59,117 bases of DNA from Aquirhabdus sp. (GTDB lineage: Bacteria; Pseudomonadota; Gammaproteobacteria; Pseudomonadales; Moraxellaceae): positions 1-59,117 of the forward strand of contig JASLHI010000062.1 in assembly GCA_030149815.1 (NCBI GenBank), written 5' to 3'. Shown piece after piece: positions 1 to 7,542 of the stretch. The notes below the pieces were generated by a model that was given only the letters and a program-made list of their open reading frames with translations, did not search any database and was not told the origin of the DNA. Position numbers and translations under genes: made by a program. The number at the start of each line of letters is the position of its first letter. Within the stretch, counting starts at the first letter, position 1.

Positions 1-1
1 C

Positions 2-643
2 AGTGTGATTCGTCTTGCCCCGCCGATGATTCAGCGCTATCTCACACTCGTTGAAGAACTTCGCGCCGAAAAAAGCCGTGGATGGTATCCAGGTTCACCG
101 TGGCTAGCACTCAAACAAATGCGTGACATTGATAAAGCCACTGCATTTGAAATGCATCCAGATGTCTTTACCCAACTTCATCATTACCTCTATGACAAGC
201 GCTTAGGCTTGCATGAGCGTGACGCATATGAAGGTTTGTTTGGTGTGATTCCACCCAAAGAAAAACGTGGATTGGTCATGATTGACCCACCTTATGAAAT
301 CGAACGCAAAGACTTTCCTCAATTAGTCGAGCTTTTGGCAGATGCTTACCAAAAGTGGTCAACAGGCGTTTTTGCTGTCTGGTATCCGATTAAAGATCGC
401 CCTATGATTGAGCGCTTCGAGAAAAAAATGATCAAGACTGGGATTCGCAAGCAATTGATTTGTGAACTCTGTGTATGGCCCGATGATACGCCTGCGGGAT
501 TAAATGGCTGTGGCCTACTAGTGATTAACCCGCCTTATCAATTTGCTGATCACGCTGATACACTCTTGCAGTGGCTATTTCCGCACCTCAAAATGAGTGA
601 AAATGGCGGCCATGCTGCGGTCAGATGGCTAGTAGGTGAATAA
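2..643 (+). CDS. rlmJ: 23S rRNA (adenine-N6)-methyltransferase RlmJ, 3' part
   Basis: The gene enters the window already open, so the first 65-70 residues of a protein of about 280 are missing; 213 residues are visible. RlmJ methylates A2030 of 23S rRNA using S-adenosylmethionine. The visible part follows E. coli RlmJ closely: a YPGSP motif early, the catalytic IDPPYE motif around visible residue 95, a FAVWYPI segment, and a C-terminal VINPPY segment. The GTG at 5 is only an internal Val codon, not a start. No neighbour suggests an operon; pssA follows after about 100 bases with its own ribosome binding site. Family assignment is firm. Confidence 0.93.
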   Translation, partial: SVIRLAPPMIQRYLTLVEELRAEKSRGWYPGSPWLALKQMRDIDKATAFEMHPDVFTQLHHYLYDKRLGLHERDAYEGLFGVIPPKEKRGLVMIDPPYEIERKDFPQLVELLADAYQKWSTGVFAVWYPIKDRPMIERFEKKMIKTGIRKQLICELCVWPDDTPAGLNGCGLLVINPPYQFADHADTLLQWLFPHLKMSENGGHAAVRWLVGE

Positions 644-747
644 GTGATTCTTATGATCGCTTACAATGCTGTTGTGATAAAAAATCATCATTGATGATTA
701 AATGTGTACTTGAATTTTATATTTAGAAAATTTTAACGGAGTCACTC

Positions 748-1638
748 GTGCCGACACCTGATAAACACCATGGCCGTCAAGCGGAACAACCTGATTTATT
801 GAATCCACTCGATAATCCTGATTTCGACGATGATGATCATGACGGGCTAACATTCGAAATTATCGAAGAAGAACACCTCGAAGGCAGTAGAGTCCGCAGC
901 AAAGGCATTTACTTATTTCCGAACCTCATTACTACGATTGCATTACTCAGCGGTTTTTACTCAGTGATCGCAAGTACGAGTGGTCAGTTTGAAAGAGCAA
1001 TTTTCGCTATCTTTCTTGCGGCTTTATTTGATGGACTGGATGGTCGCGTTGCGCGTGCATTGAATGCACAAAGTGCCTTTGGTGAACAATACGACTCACT
1101 ATCCGACATGTTGTCGTTTGGTGTTGCACCCGCAATTTTGGTTTATAGCTGGGCACTACAACCGCTTGGTCGCGTTGGTCTAGCGTGTGCGTTTATTTAT
1201 ACGGCCTGTGCTGCATTTCGCTTGGCGCGCTTTAATGTACAAATTGCTGTGGTCGATAAACGCTACTTTATTGGGCTTGCCAGCCCACTTGCGGCAATCA
1301 TTGTTGCAAGCGGAATTTGGGTCGGTATCGAGCAACCCACATGGATTGATCGCAGCTTTACAGCGTGGCAAATCGTTTATGCATTCCTTTCTGTAGCTGC
1401 TGGTTTTCTCATGATCAGTAACGTGCGTTACTTTAGCTTTAAAGAGCTAGATCGGAAACGCGTACCTTTTATCGTGATGCTGCCTGTAGTCTTGGTGCTC
1501 ATTGCGATTGTTTACGACATTCCACTCGGCTTATTTGTAGTCGGATTAATTTATGCATCGTCAGGTATTGTTTCAACAATCATGGCACGCAAAAAGAAAC
1601 CCGGAATGGAGAGTATCAAAGAGATCACTGGCGCATAG
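748..1638 (+). CDS. pssA: CDP-diacylglycerol--serine O-phosphatidyltransferase
   Basis: This integral membrane enzyme makes phosphatidylserine from CDP-diacylglycerol and serine, the first step to phosphatidylethanolamine. The complete CDP-alcohol phosphatidyltransferase signature (DG, two residues, AR, eight residues, G, three, D, three, D) lies at about residues 92-116 and includes the metal-binding Asp residues. Hydrophobic helices follow to the C-terminus. The N-terminal 45 residues are unusually acidic (runs of Asp and Glu) and probably cytosolic, as in other Moraxellaceae and Pseudomonas PssA proteins. The start is GTG, chosen because AACGGA sits seven bases upstream. A strong terminator follows the stop. 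Family is certain; the function of the acidic tail is unknown. Confidence 0.94.
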   Translation: MPTPDKHHGRQAEQPDLLNPLDNPDFDDDDHDGLTFEIIEEEHLEGSRVRSKGIYLFPNLITTIALLSGFYSVIASTSGQFERAIFAIFLAALFDGLDGRVARALNAQSAFGEQYDSLSDMLSFGVAPAILVYSWALQPLGRVGLACAFIYTACAAFRLARFNVQIAVVDKRYFIGLASPLAAIIVASGIWVGIEQPTWIDRSFTAWQIVYAFLSVAAGFLMISNVRYFSFKELDRKRVPFIVMLPVVLVLIAIVYDIPLGLFVVGLIYASSGIVSTIMARKKKPGMESIKEITGA

Positions 1639-1660
1639 TCATTTCTACTGATGAATCACC

Positions 1661-1698
1661 AAAAACGCCGCAGCGCCATCAGCCTTGCGGCGTTTTTT
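1661..1698 (+). terminator. Intrinsic terminator of pssA
   Basis: Perfect 12-base inverted repeat, arms 1661-1672 (AAAAACGCCGCA) and 1686-1697, ending in a run of six T. It is 22 bases after the pssA stop and lies within the open frame that could extend the next gene upstream, so it argues against a start at 1651 for that gene. Confidence 0.88.
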
Positions 1699-2262
1699 AT
1701 GCGGGTCATTTGTCGTACACTACGCAATTATGATTTAGACACAGCGGCTTTCACTTTGACACAGCTTAAATACCTTGGTCACTACCCGACATCGCTCCAA
1801 GCTCAAATCCAGCAAATGCTACTTGAGGATAAACTCGGTGATTATTTGCAAAGAAAATATCCTGAATCCCATGCGGTTCAAAATAATAAAGCACTGTATG
1901 ACTATGCTGTTGCACTTAAACAAAGCTACCTGAAAAGTGCTGTACCCATCGACAAAGTGATTTATGACAATCACTTGACTGTCGATCATCATGCTTTGGG
2001 TTTAAATACAGCGATTAGTCGCATACAAGGTGGCAAGCTCAAAGCAAAGAAAGAAATTCGGATTGCTGCGTTATTTAAAAATACCCCAGCGGCATTTCTG
2101 AGAATGATCGTTGTGCATGAATTGGCGCATCTGAAAGAACGTGACCATAACAAAGCGTTTTATCAGCTCTGCGAATATATGGAACCGAACTATCATCAGC
2201 TTGAATTTGATTTAAGAGTTTATCTGACTTATCAGCAGGCCTTAAAAGCAAAAACCGCTTAA
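1699..2262 (+). CDS. YgjP-like (M48/DUF45-type) zinc metalloprotein
   Basis: The core feature is HELAH followed by a third His nine residues on (HELAHLKERDH), a zinc site of the YgjP/DUF45 family, in the last third of the protein. E. coli YgjP has been described as a UTP pyrophosphatase, while relatives such as SprT-like and M48 proteins are peptidases, so the activity is open. The frame is open from 1651, but 1661-1698 is the pssA terminator, so translation should begin downstream. I chose ATG 1699, the first Met after the hairpin; TTG 1756, giving an N-terminus MTQLKYLGHYP, is an alternative that fits the conserved part better. No good Shine-Dalgarno sequence decides it. The stop codon lies inside a terminator hairpin. 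Confidence 0.75.
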   Translation: MRVICRTLRNYDLDTAAFTLTQLKYLGHYPTSLQAQIQQMLLEDKLGDYLQRKYPESHAVQNNKALYDYAVALKQSYLKSAVPIDKVIYDNHLTVDHHALGLNTAISRIQGGKLKAKKEIRIAALFKNTPAAFLRMIVVHELAHLKERDHNKAFYQLCEYMEPNYHQLEFDLRVYLTYQQALKAKTA

Positions 2263-2279
2263 CAGAATTAGCGGTTTTT
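2250..2279. terminator. Bidirectional terminator between convergent genes
   Basis: Perfect 10-base inverted repeat, arms 2250-2259 and 2270-2279, with A-tract on the left and T-tract on the right. It can end the YgjP-like gene on the plus strand and the Anbu gene on the minus strand. The plus-strand stop codon is in the loop. Confidence 0.85.
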
Positions 2280-2303
2280 ATTGGAATCAAGACACAAAAA
2301 AGA

Positions 2304-3044
2304 TCAGCGCCAATAATCATCTGGCGGAGGTGGTAATGCTGCCAGTGCAGAACGCATACTATCCGACCACTGCTGTCTGATCATCGAAAAATACGGATCA
2401 GTGTCGTACAAACGACGACCTTCCGGGAAATCAAAGCTATCGACCTTGTACACCAATAAATCAAGCGGTGTGCCGACAGACAGATTCGAGCGAATAGTCG
2501 AGTCAAAAGAAATGAGTGCACAACGCAACGCTTTATCCAAAGGCGAGTCATAACTCAATGCACGATCTAAAATCGGCTTGCCATACTTACTCTCACCAAT
2601 CTGAAAATATGGCGTATCGACGGTCGCAGCAATAAAATTACCTTGCGGATAAATATTATAGAGCTCTGGTGGCTGACCTTTAATCTGACCACCAACGAGG
2701 AACGAACTGGAAAATTCCATCTCATCAGAACCCGCAAGCACGGATGCTGAACTTTTCATCACGTCTGTCAACGTTTGTCCAATCAACGTCGCCGCATCAA
2801 AAATGGTCGGGACGTTGTTCAAATGTTTACCAGTATCCGCCTGAATACTATGAAATAATCGAGTAATTACGGCTTGCGATGTCGCAAGATTACCTGAACT
2901 CTGAATGACTAATAAACGCTCGCCCGGTATACCAATACGATGCAATTTACGAAAAGTCGCAATATGGTCTATCCCTGCATTGGTGCGAGAATCACTGACA
3001 AAAATTAAGCCTTCCTTCAGTCGCATAGCAACGCAATAGGTCAT
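2304..3044 (-). CDS. Anbu (bacterial proteasome-like peptidase)
   Basis: Anbu is a self-assembling Ntn-hydrolase related to proteasome beta subunits and HslV. The mature nucleophile is the Thr directly after the initiator Met; here the protein starts MTYCVAMR, followed by GLIFVSDSRTNAGIDHI, which is the family signature. The open frame has an upstream GTG (3056), but ATG 3044 is preferred because it puts Thr at position 2 and has a GAGAAA motif upstream. The protein has 246 residues, the normal size. It lies 243 bases downstream of, and on the same strand as, the transglutaminase, alpha-E and ATP-grasp genes, its usual partners. Substrate and physiological role of Anbu are not established. 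Confidence 0.92.
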   Translation of the reverse strand: MTYCVAMRLKEGLIFVSDSRTNAGIDHIATFRKLHRIGIPGERLLVIQSSGNLATSQAVITRLFHSIQADTGKHLNNVPTIFDAATLIGQTLTDVMKSSASVLAGSDEMEFSSSFLVGGQIKGQPPELYNIYPQGNFIAATVDTPYFQIGESKYGKPILDRALSYDSPLDKALRCALISFDSTIRSNLSVGTPLDLLVYKVDSFDFPEGRRLYDTDPYFSMIRQQWSDSMRSALAALPPPPDDYWR

Positions 3045-3130
3045 TTCATTTCTCACAGAAGCTCTGACAAATCAAAGCACAAAATAATTAAATACATTTA
3101 CTTCAACGCAAAACGCATATTTCGGCACAC

Positions 3131-3176
3131 TTCGACTCAGCTCAGTGAACTGCATAGCTCGTTGAACGGAGTCGAA
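3131..3176. repeat. REP-like palindromic repeat, copy 1
   Basis: TTCGACTC at 3131-3138 is repeated inverted as GAGTCGAA at 3169-3176. Between them are two related stretches starting AGCTC and ending in TGAAC. It belongs to the same sequence family as the longer palindrome at 57453-57518 (TTCGACAAGCTCA type). It lies in the gap between Anbu and the transglutaminase gene. Confidence 0.6.
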
Positions 3177-3287
3177 ACGCGCGGTAAAATCAGACACGCA
3201 TAAATATCAAGCGACAACAACTTTAATCAAAGAAGCTGAGATAGATATATTTTAGTACATTATTTAAAGCTCAAGGAAAATTAAAAC

Positions 3288-4076
3288 TCAGCTCTCACTC
3301 ATGACCGACACCTGAACCAACGCCGATAGAGACTCCTCTCCTCCACCTTGTCTGACGCCGCGGACAGGTGCAGCATCCAAATAATCTCGCCCAATTGCCG
3401 TCTGGATATGTCGACTGGGTGTAAACAACTGATTACTGACATCAAAACAATGCCAATATCCATCAAGCAACACTTCAGCCCACGCGTGGCTCGCCATATG
3501 GCTCGACACTGGACTATATAAATATCCGGAAACATAACGCGCCACAATATCATGCTCGCGTGCGCAGGCGAGAAAAACATGCGTATGATCCTGACAAACA
3601 CCTGAACCGAGTTGAAAAGCCTCAATTGCCGTTGTCGCAACATGCGTCGAACCCGGTGTATAGGGCATCTTTTCAGCCAGCGCCTGAGCAAATTCAATCA
3701 GGTCAGAATGACTTTTTGACTTTAAATATTGCCCTGAAAAATCACGCATCGCGTCATCACAATGAGTCATTCGAGTGGAATGAAGAAATAACTCTGGTGG
3801 ATGACGGTCATCCCGAATCTTATCTACTTGATCATCAAGCTCAATCTCACCTTGCGCAAGTAAAAATAGCTCACGATGAGGCTGATCAAGATAAAGCGTA
3901 GTCCAGACATTACCAAAACCATCAGATTGAGTGATTGTTTTACCCGGAACAGATAACTGCCAACTGAGCACTTTTTGATTGGTTAATGTCTGTGGGCTCA
4001 TCTTTAAATACTGAACACTACGCTTCACCATTTGCTCATAGCGATAAATGGTTTGGTGGTTCACGCGTAACTTCAT
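3288..4076 (-). CDS. Transglutaminase-like cysteine protease with bacterial N-terminal domain
   Basis: The N-terminal part (about residues 1-80) reads as the bacterial transglutaminase N domain. The core carries the papain-like triad: Cys161 in GSGVCQDHTH, His197 in ASHAWAE and Asp212 in FDVSNQ. Bacterial members are thought to be peptidases or amide-bond transferases rather than classic crosslinkers. At 262 residues the length is normal. Its start ATG overlaps the stop of the alpha-E gene by four bases (ATGA), so the two are translationally coupled. In related genomes the same gene sits with Anbu, alpha-E and the circularly permuted ATP-grasp protein, and a joint role in making or trimming a peptide has been proposed. 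Confidence 0.88.
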   Translation of the reverse strand: MKLRVNHQTIYRYEQMVKRSVQYLKMSPQTLTNQKVLSWQLSVPGKTITQSDGFGNVWTTLYLDQPHRELFLLAQGEIELDDQVDKIRDDRHPPELFLHSTRMTHCDDAMRDFSGQYLKSKSHSDLIEFAQALAEKMPYTPGSTHVATTAIEAFQLGSGVCQDHTHVFLACAREHDIVARYVSGYLYSPVSSHMASHAWAEVLLDGYWHCFDVSNQLFTPSRHIQTAIGRDYLDAAPVRGVRQGGGEESLSALVQVSVMSES

Positions 4077-4672
4077 ACACCCTTCCTAAACAACTCTTGG
4101 ATACGGTCGCTGAGGTCATAAAACGCAATCCGATCATAACGCTGATTGAGTAACACGATTGGCTCTTTCAGACGTTGCCAACCAATTGGAAGTAAATCTA
4201 AAACTTCACTAAACGCCCGAATATCTCGCGCAGGGTCTTTGATCATGCGCAGACTAATATCGATGCGCTCCAAAGACTCACCCATATTTAAGAATAATTG
4301 CACCATCGGGCTTTCATGTTTTAGCGATGCTCGACAACTGGTCAGCATATCGGTCATATCTGTAAATGCAGGTTGCTTATGCGCACATAACGCATGAAAT
4401 GCTTCAAAAGACGCTGCTGACAATACGCCACGCACAGATTGAATATTTTGCTTTACTGCATCCAGATTAGCAGGCAAAGACCCTGCTTGGTTTGGGTCAT
4501 GAATCAGTGCATTCAGCGTTTCAGCATTCCACGCAGGAAGGCTAAAAGCATGAGCAAAGGTCTGAGCCTCAATGTCATCAGTAAATGGTAAAAGATGACA
4601 TAACCCATCAACACGAACCAAATAGCGTCCTAACCAATATAAATTAGCCGCCGTAGATAGAGGTAAAATCAT
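4073..4672 (-). CDS. Alpha-E domain protein (DUF403)
   Basis: The N-terminus reads LSTAANLYWLGRYLVRVD, the typical opening of alpha-E proteins, which are all-helical and nearly always encoded beside circularly permuted ATP-grasp ligases. At 199 residues this is shorter than the common form of about 310. No catalytic motif is visible. It overlaps both neighbours by four bases (ATGA at 4669-4672 and 4073-4076), so stoichiometric co-translation with the ATP-grasp and transglutaminase proteins is likely. Function is unknown; a scaffold or partner for the ligase is an inference from constant gene association. Confidence 0.82.
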   Translation of the reverse strand: MILPLSTAANLYWLGRYLVRVDGLCHLLPFTDDIEAQTFAHAFSLPAWNAETLNALIHDPNQAGSLPANLDAVKQNIQSVRGVLSAASFEAFHALCAHKQPAFTDMTDMLTSCRASLKHESPMVQLFLNMGESLERIDISLRMIKDPARDIRAFSEVLDLLPIGWQRLKEPIVLLNQRYDRIAFYDLSDRIQELFRKGV

Positions 4673-6252
4673 GTATTTTCTCCTCTCAATGTTTTCATTG
4701 CAGTGGCATTGCTTTCAGTAGATAAGCTATTTTCAACAACCTCACTTGAGCTTAAATCAACCACCCAAGTATCTTTAATACCGCCACCTTGTGATGAATT
4801 GACGACAAGCGATCCTTCATTTAGTGCAACACGCGTGAGCCCCCCTGATGCCGTCCGAACTTGCGTCGGACTGCTTAAAACAAACGGACGTAGATCAATA
4901 TGACGTGGAGCAATCTCATGATTGACGAACGTCGGACATACCGAAAGTGCCAACGTCGGTTGGGCAATATAGGCTTCTGGCTCTGCGATTAATTTACGAC
5001 GGAATTGTTCAAGTTCGGCTTGGTTCGCTTGCGGACCGATCAACATCCCATAGCCGCCTGAGCCTTGCGCTTCTTTGACGACCAATTCAGGCAAATGCGC
5101 TAAGACATATTTCAAATCATCCGACTTACGGCATTGCCATGTCGGGACATTATGCAAAATCGGCTTTTCACCCAAATAAAAATCAATCATATCAGGTACA
5201 AAAGGATAGATGGATTTATCATCGGCAACACCAGTTCCTGGTGCATTTGCCAAAATCACATTGCCCGCACGATACGCCGACATCAGACCCGGCACACCCA
5301 ACACGCTATCAGGTCGGAACTCCAATGAATCCAAGAATGGATCATCCAAACGACGATAAATCACATCCACACGTTGCCGACCTGCGACAGTATTTAAAAA
5401 TACCTCGGCACCATCAACAAACATATCCTGTCCACTGACAAGTGGCACACCCATTCCTCGTGCTAAAAATGCATGCTCATAATATGCACTATTAAAGCGC
5501 CCCGGCGTTAAAACCACGATCAATGGATTTTCAACTTCCGTTGACTCAATCAAAGTTTGCTTCAGTAATGCAGGATATTCTTCCACACCTAGAATATTGT
5601 TTTTAGCAAATAGCGAAGGCATGAGCTGTTGACTAATCGCGCGGCCTTCCAGCATGTATGACACCCCAGACGGTGTTCTCAGATTATCCTCAAGGACGTA
5701 ATACATGCCATCATCATGGCGAATCAAATCAATGCCACTGATATGAGCATAAATTTGACCCGGCAAATCAACATTCAACATCGATGGCTGAAAGCATGGA
5801 TTAGCAAAGATTTGTGCCGCAGGAATAATTCCTGCTCGGATAATATCTTGTTTGTGATAAATATCATGCAAGAAGGCATTCAGTGCACGAATACGCTGTG
5901 CACAGCCCGCCTCAATAATACGCCACTCATTCAGCGCGATAATTCGAGGAATAATATCAAAAGGAATAACACGCTCAGTATTAGACGCATCACTATAAAC
6001 AGTAAAGGTAATTCCCTTACGATAAAAACTTTCTGTCGCAGCCTCATTCAGCGCCATAACACTTTCTGGACTTTGCGACTCAAGCCAACGCACTACATCC
6101 TGATACGTCGGTCGAACCGAACCATCAGCAAATCGCATTTCATTGAAAAATGCTGGCGCCACATTCATAAAATCCATTAAGTCTTTTTCAGATTGAATCA
6201 ATGTATTGACGTCTAGTGCATTTGCCACACTCAATAACGGAGAACCCATCAT
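4669..6252 (-). CDS. Circularly permuted ATP-grasp ligase (CP_ATPgrasp type)
   Basis: This is the first gene of the operon. It shows conserved blocks of the circularly permuted ATP-grasp family (formerly DUF404/DUF407): an EDNLRTPSGVSYMLE segment, YYEHAFLARGMGVPLV, DVIYRRLDDPFLD, an NAPGTGVADDKSIYPF segment, a VVKEAQGSGGYGM nucleotide-binding segment, and RHIDLRPFVL with SGGLTRVAL near the end. Relatives are predicted to form an amide bond from a carboxylate and an amine with ATP, perhaps building or tagging a peptide. The frame opens with GTG at 6258, but ATG 6252 is preferred because GAGGT is correctly spaced ahead of it. The protein has 527 residues. The substrate is unknown. Confidence 0.9.
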   Translation of the reverse strand: MMGSPLLSVANALDVNTLIQSEKDLMDFMNVAPAFFNEMRFADGSVRPTYQDVVRWLESQSPESVMALNEAATESFYRKGITFTVYSDASNTERVIPFDIIPRIIALNEWRIIEAGCAQRIRALNAFLHDIYHKQDIIRAGIIPAAQIFANPCFQPSMLNVDLPGQIYAHISGIDLIRHDDGMYYVLEDNLRTPSGVSYMLEGRAISQQLMPSLFAKNNILGVEEYPALLKQTLIESTEVENPLIVVLTPGRFNSAYYEHAFLARGMGVPLVSGQDMFVDGAEVFLNTVAGRQRVDVIYRRLDDPFLDSLEFRPDSVLGVPGLMSAYRAGNVILANAPGTGVADDKSIYPFVPDMIDFYLGEKPILHNVPTWQCRKSDDLKYVLAHLPELVVKEAQGSGGYGMLIGPQANQAELEQFRRKLIAEPEAYIAQPTLALSVCPTFVNHEIAPRHIDLRPFVLSSPTQVRTASGGLTRVALNEGSLVVNSSQGGGIKDTWVVDLSSSEVVENSLSTESNATAMKTLRGENT

Positions 6253-6519
6253 GATCACACCTCGTCAGAACTCGCAACTTCATCTATATCAGATTGATGC
6301 ACTCTCTAAACTATGCAAAGTCAGTACCAGTCTCACCAGTTATAACGCATAAAGTTCAAAAAATTACTCTTCGTAAAGAGCATACAAAAATTAATAGGAC
6401 TAAAAACAAACATAAAATATTTTTAAAAAATAAAAAATATTATTATTTTCATATAAATAAAAACACATTATTAGAAATTCCTCCATTTATACAATGTTGG
6501 AAGATCATATTTTATAGCT

Positions 6520-6612
6520 TCATTTTTCTGCACTAAAGTAGAGCATAACACTCATCGTTACCAACATCATCAGTGCAACACACGATCCAACCACAGCCAA
6601 ACAAAGTTTCAC
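6520..6612 (-). CDS. Possible 30-residue single-span membrane peptide
   Basis: A GTG-started frame of 30 codons encodes a Lys-started, strongly hydrophobic stretch (rich in Val, Leu, Met) followed by SAEK. That shape is typical of small single-span membrane proteins. The Shine-Dalgarno sequence is poor and the start would be just after the inverted repeat at 6617-6649. It could equally be chance or a relic of a gene that once followed dapF. It is listed because it is the only plausible coding segment in this gap. Confidence 0.2.
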   Translation of the reverse strand: MKLCLAVVGSCVALMMLVTMSVMLYFSAEK

Positions 6613-6616
6613 ATAA

Positions 6617-6649
6617 AGCCATATTTAAGCCTACAATTTAAATATGGCT
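6617..6649 (-). terminator. Inverted repeat after dapF, possible weak terminator
   Basis: Perfect 12-base arms (6617-6628 and 6638-6649, AGCCATATTTAA type) 26 bases beyond the dapF stop. The minus-strand tail is TTTATGT, a poor U-tract, so termination may be weak; it may also be an AT-rich binding site. Confidence 0.4.
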
Positions 6650-6675
6650 CAATCTCTTACTCAGCTCAACAGCAC

Positions 6676-7509
6676 TCAATCTGGTAAATAAATCACACCT
6701 TCAAATACCGTTGCTGTTGGGCCTGTCATCCAAACCACGTCATTTGGTCGCCATGCGATTGACAGATCACCACCTTGTAAATGAACAAGTACCTCAGGAT
6801 CTAATAATCCACGACGAATACCACTCACCACAGCAGCGCAAGCACCAGTACCACAAGCCAATGTTTCGCCTGTGCCACGCTCAAATACACGCAGACAGAC
6901 TTCATTGCGACTCATGATCTGCATAAAGCCGACATTCACTCGTGCAGGAAACAATGAATGACTTTCTAATGCAGGTCCAATGCTCTCTACTGGTGCACTC
7001 AAAATATCGTCCACCACAATTACCGCATGGGGATTGCCCATATTGACGACATCTAGTTCAACGGATTTCGAACCCACATCCACAAAATATGTCGATGCTT
7101 CTACATCTGCAAGAAATGGAATCTCGGTTGGGTGCACTTTTGGTGCACCCATGTTGACCCGTACCCAACCGTGACTGTTGATCTCAGGTTCAACAACACC
7201 ACTTTTTGTAGCAACCCGAATTAATGATTTACGTGTTAAGCCACGCTCGTGGACAAAACGTGCAAAACAGCGCACACCATTACCGCACTGCTCCACTTCG
7301 GAGCCATCAGCATTAAAAATACGATATTTAAAATCGACATCAGGTTGCTCTGGCGGCTCAACCAATAACAATTGATCGAATCCAACGCCAAAATTACGAT
7401 TTGCTAAACCTTTGATGAGTTCTGGCCCAAGTGAAACCTGCTGGCTCACCAGATCAATCACCATAAAATCGTTACCCAAACCGTGCATTTTGCTAAATTC
7501 AACACGCAT
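6676..7509 (-). CDS. dapF: Diaminopimelate epimerase
   Basis: DapF converts LL- to meso-diaminopimelate, the precursor of lysine and of the peptidoglycan cross-link. The two catalytic cysteines are present: Cys75 in QCGNG and Cys219 in ACGTGAC. The N-terminus FSKMHGLGNDFMVID and the motif FNADGSEVEQCGNG match E. coli closely. Start ATG 7509 was chosen because homologues begin one residue before the RVEF block and AAAGAGGA is seven bases away; ATG 7512 and TTG 7530 are in-frame alternatives. The gene follows lysA by 33 bases in the lptM-lysA-dapF operon, an order common in Pseudomonas and Acinetobacter. The usual next gene, xerC, is absent here. Confidence 0.96.
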   Translation of the reverse strand: MRVEFSKMHGLGNDFMVIDLVSQQVSLGPELIKGLANRNFGVGFDQLLLVEPPEQPDVDFKYRIFNADGSEVEQCGNGVRCFARFVHERGLTRKSLIRVATKSGVVEPEINSHGWVRVNMGAPKVHPTEIPFLADVEASTYFVDVGSKSVELDVVNMGNPHAVIVVDDILSAPVESIGPALESHSLFPARVNVGFMQIMSRNEVCLRVFERGTGETLACGTGACAAVVSGIRRGLLDPEVLVHLQGGDLSIAWRPNDVVWMTGPTATVFEGVIYLPD

Positions 7510-7542
7510 CATGGATTCCTCTTTGTTCAATATGAATGACTA

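Larger units (their letters stand above)
6259..6675. other. AT-rich gap between dapF and the ATP-grasp operon
   Basis: About 415 bases, extremely AT-rich at 6350-6480. A plus-strand open frame (6294-6536) is low-complexity and I regard it as chance. The right part holds a possible 30-residue minus-strand peptide gene and a 12-base perfect inverted repeat at 6617-6649. The promoter of the ATP-grasp operon should lie near its left edge, but I cannot pick one with confidence. Confidence 0.5.

Noticed and set aside
5716..6180. Plus-strand frame of 154 codons inside the ATP-grasp gene
   Set aside because: It lies wholly within a strongly conserved minus-strand gene, has no family features and its residue composition reflects the reverse strand.
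6294..6536. Plus-strand frame of 80 codons upstream of dapF
   Set aside because: Lys/Asn/Ile/Tyr-rich, produced by extreme AT content; no ribosome site.
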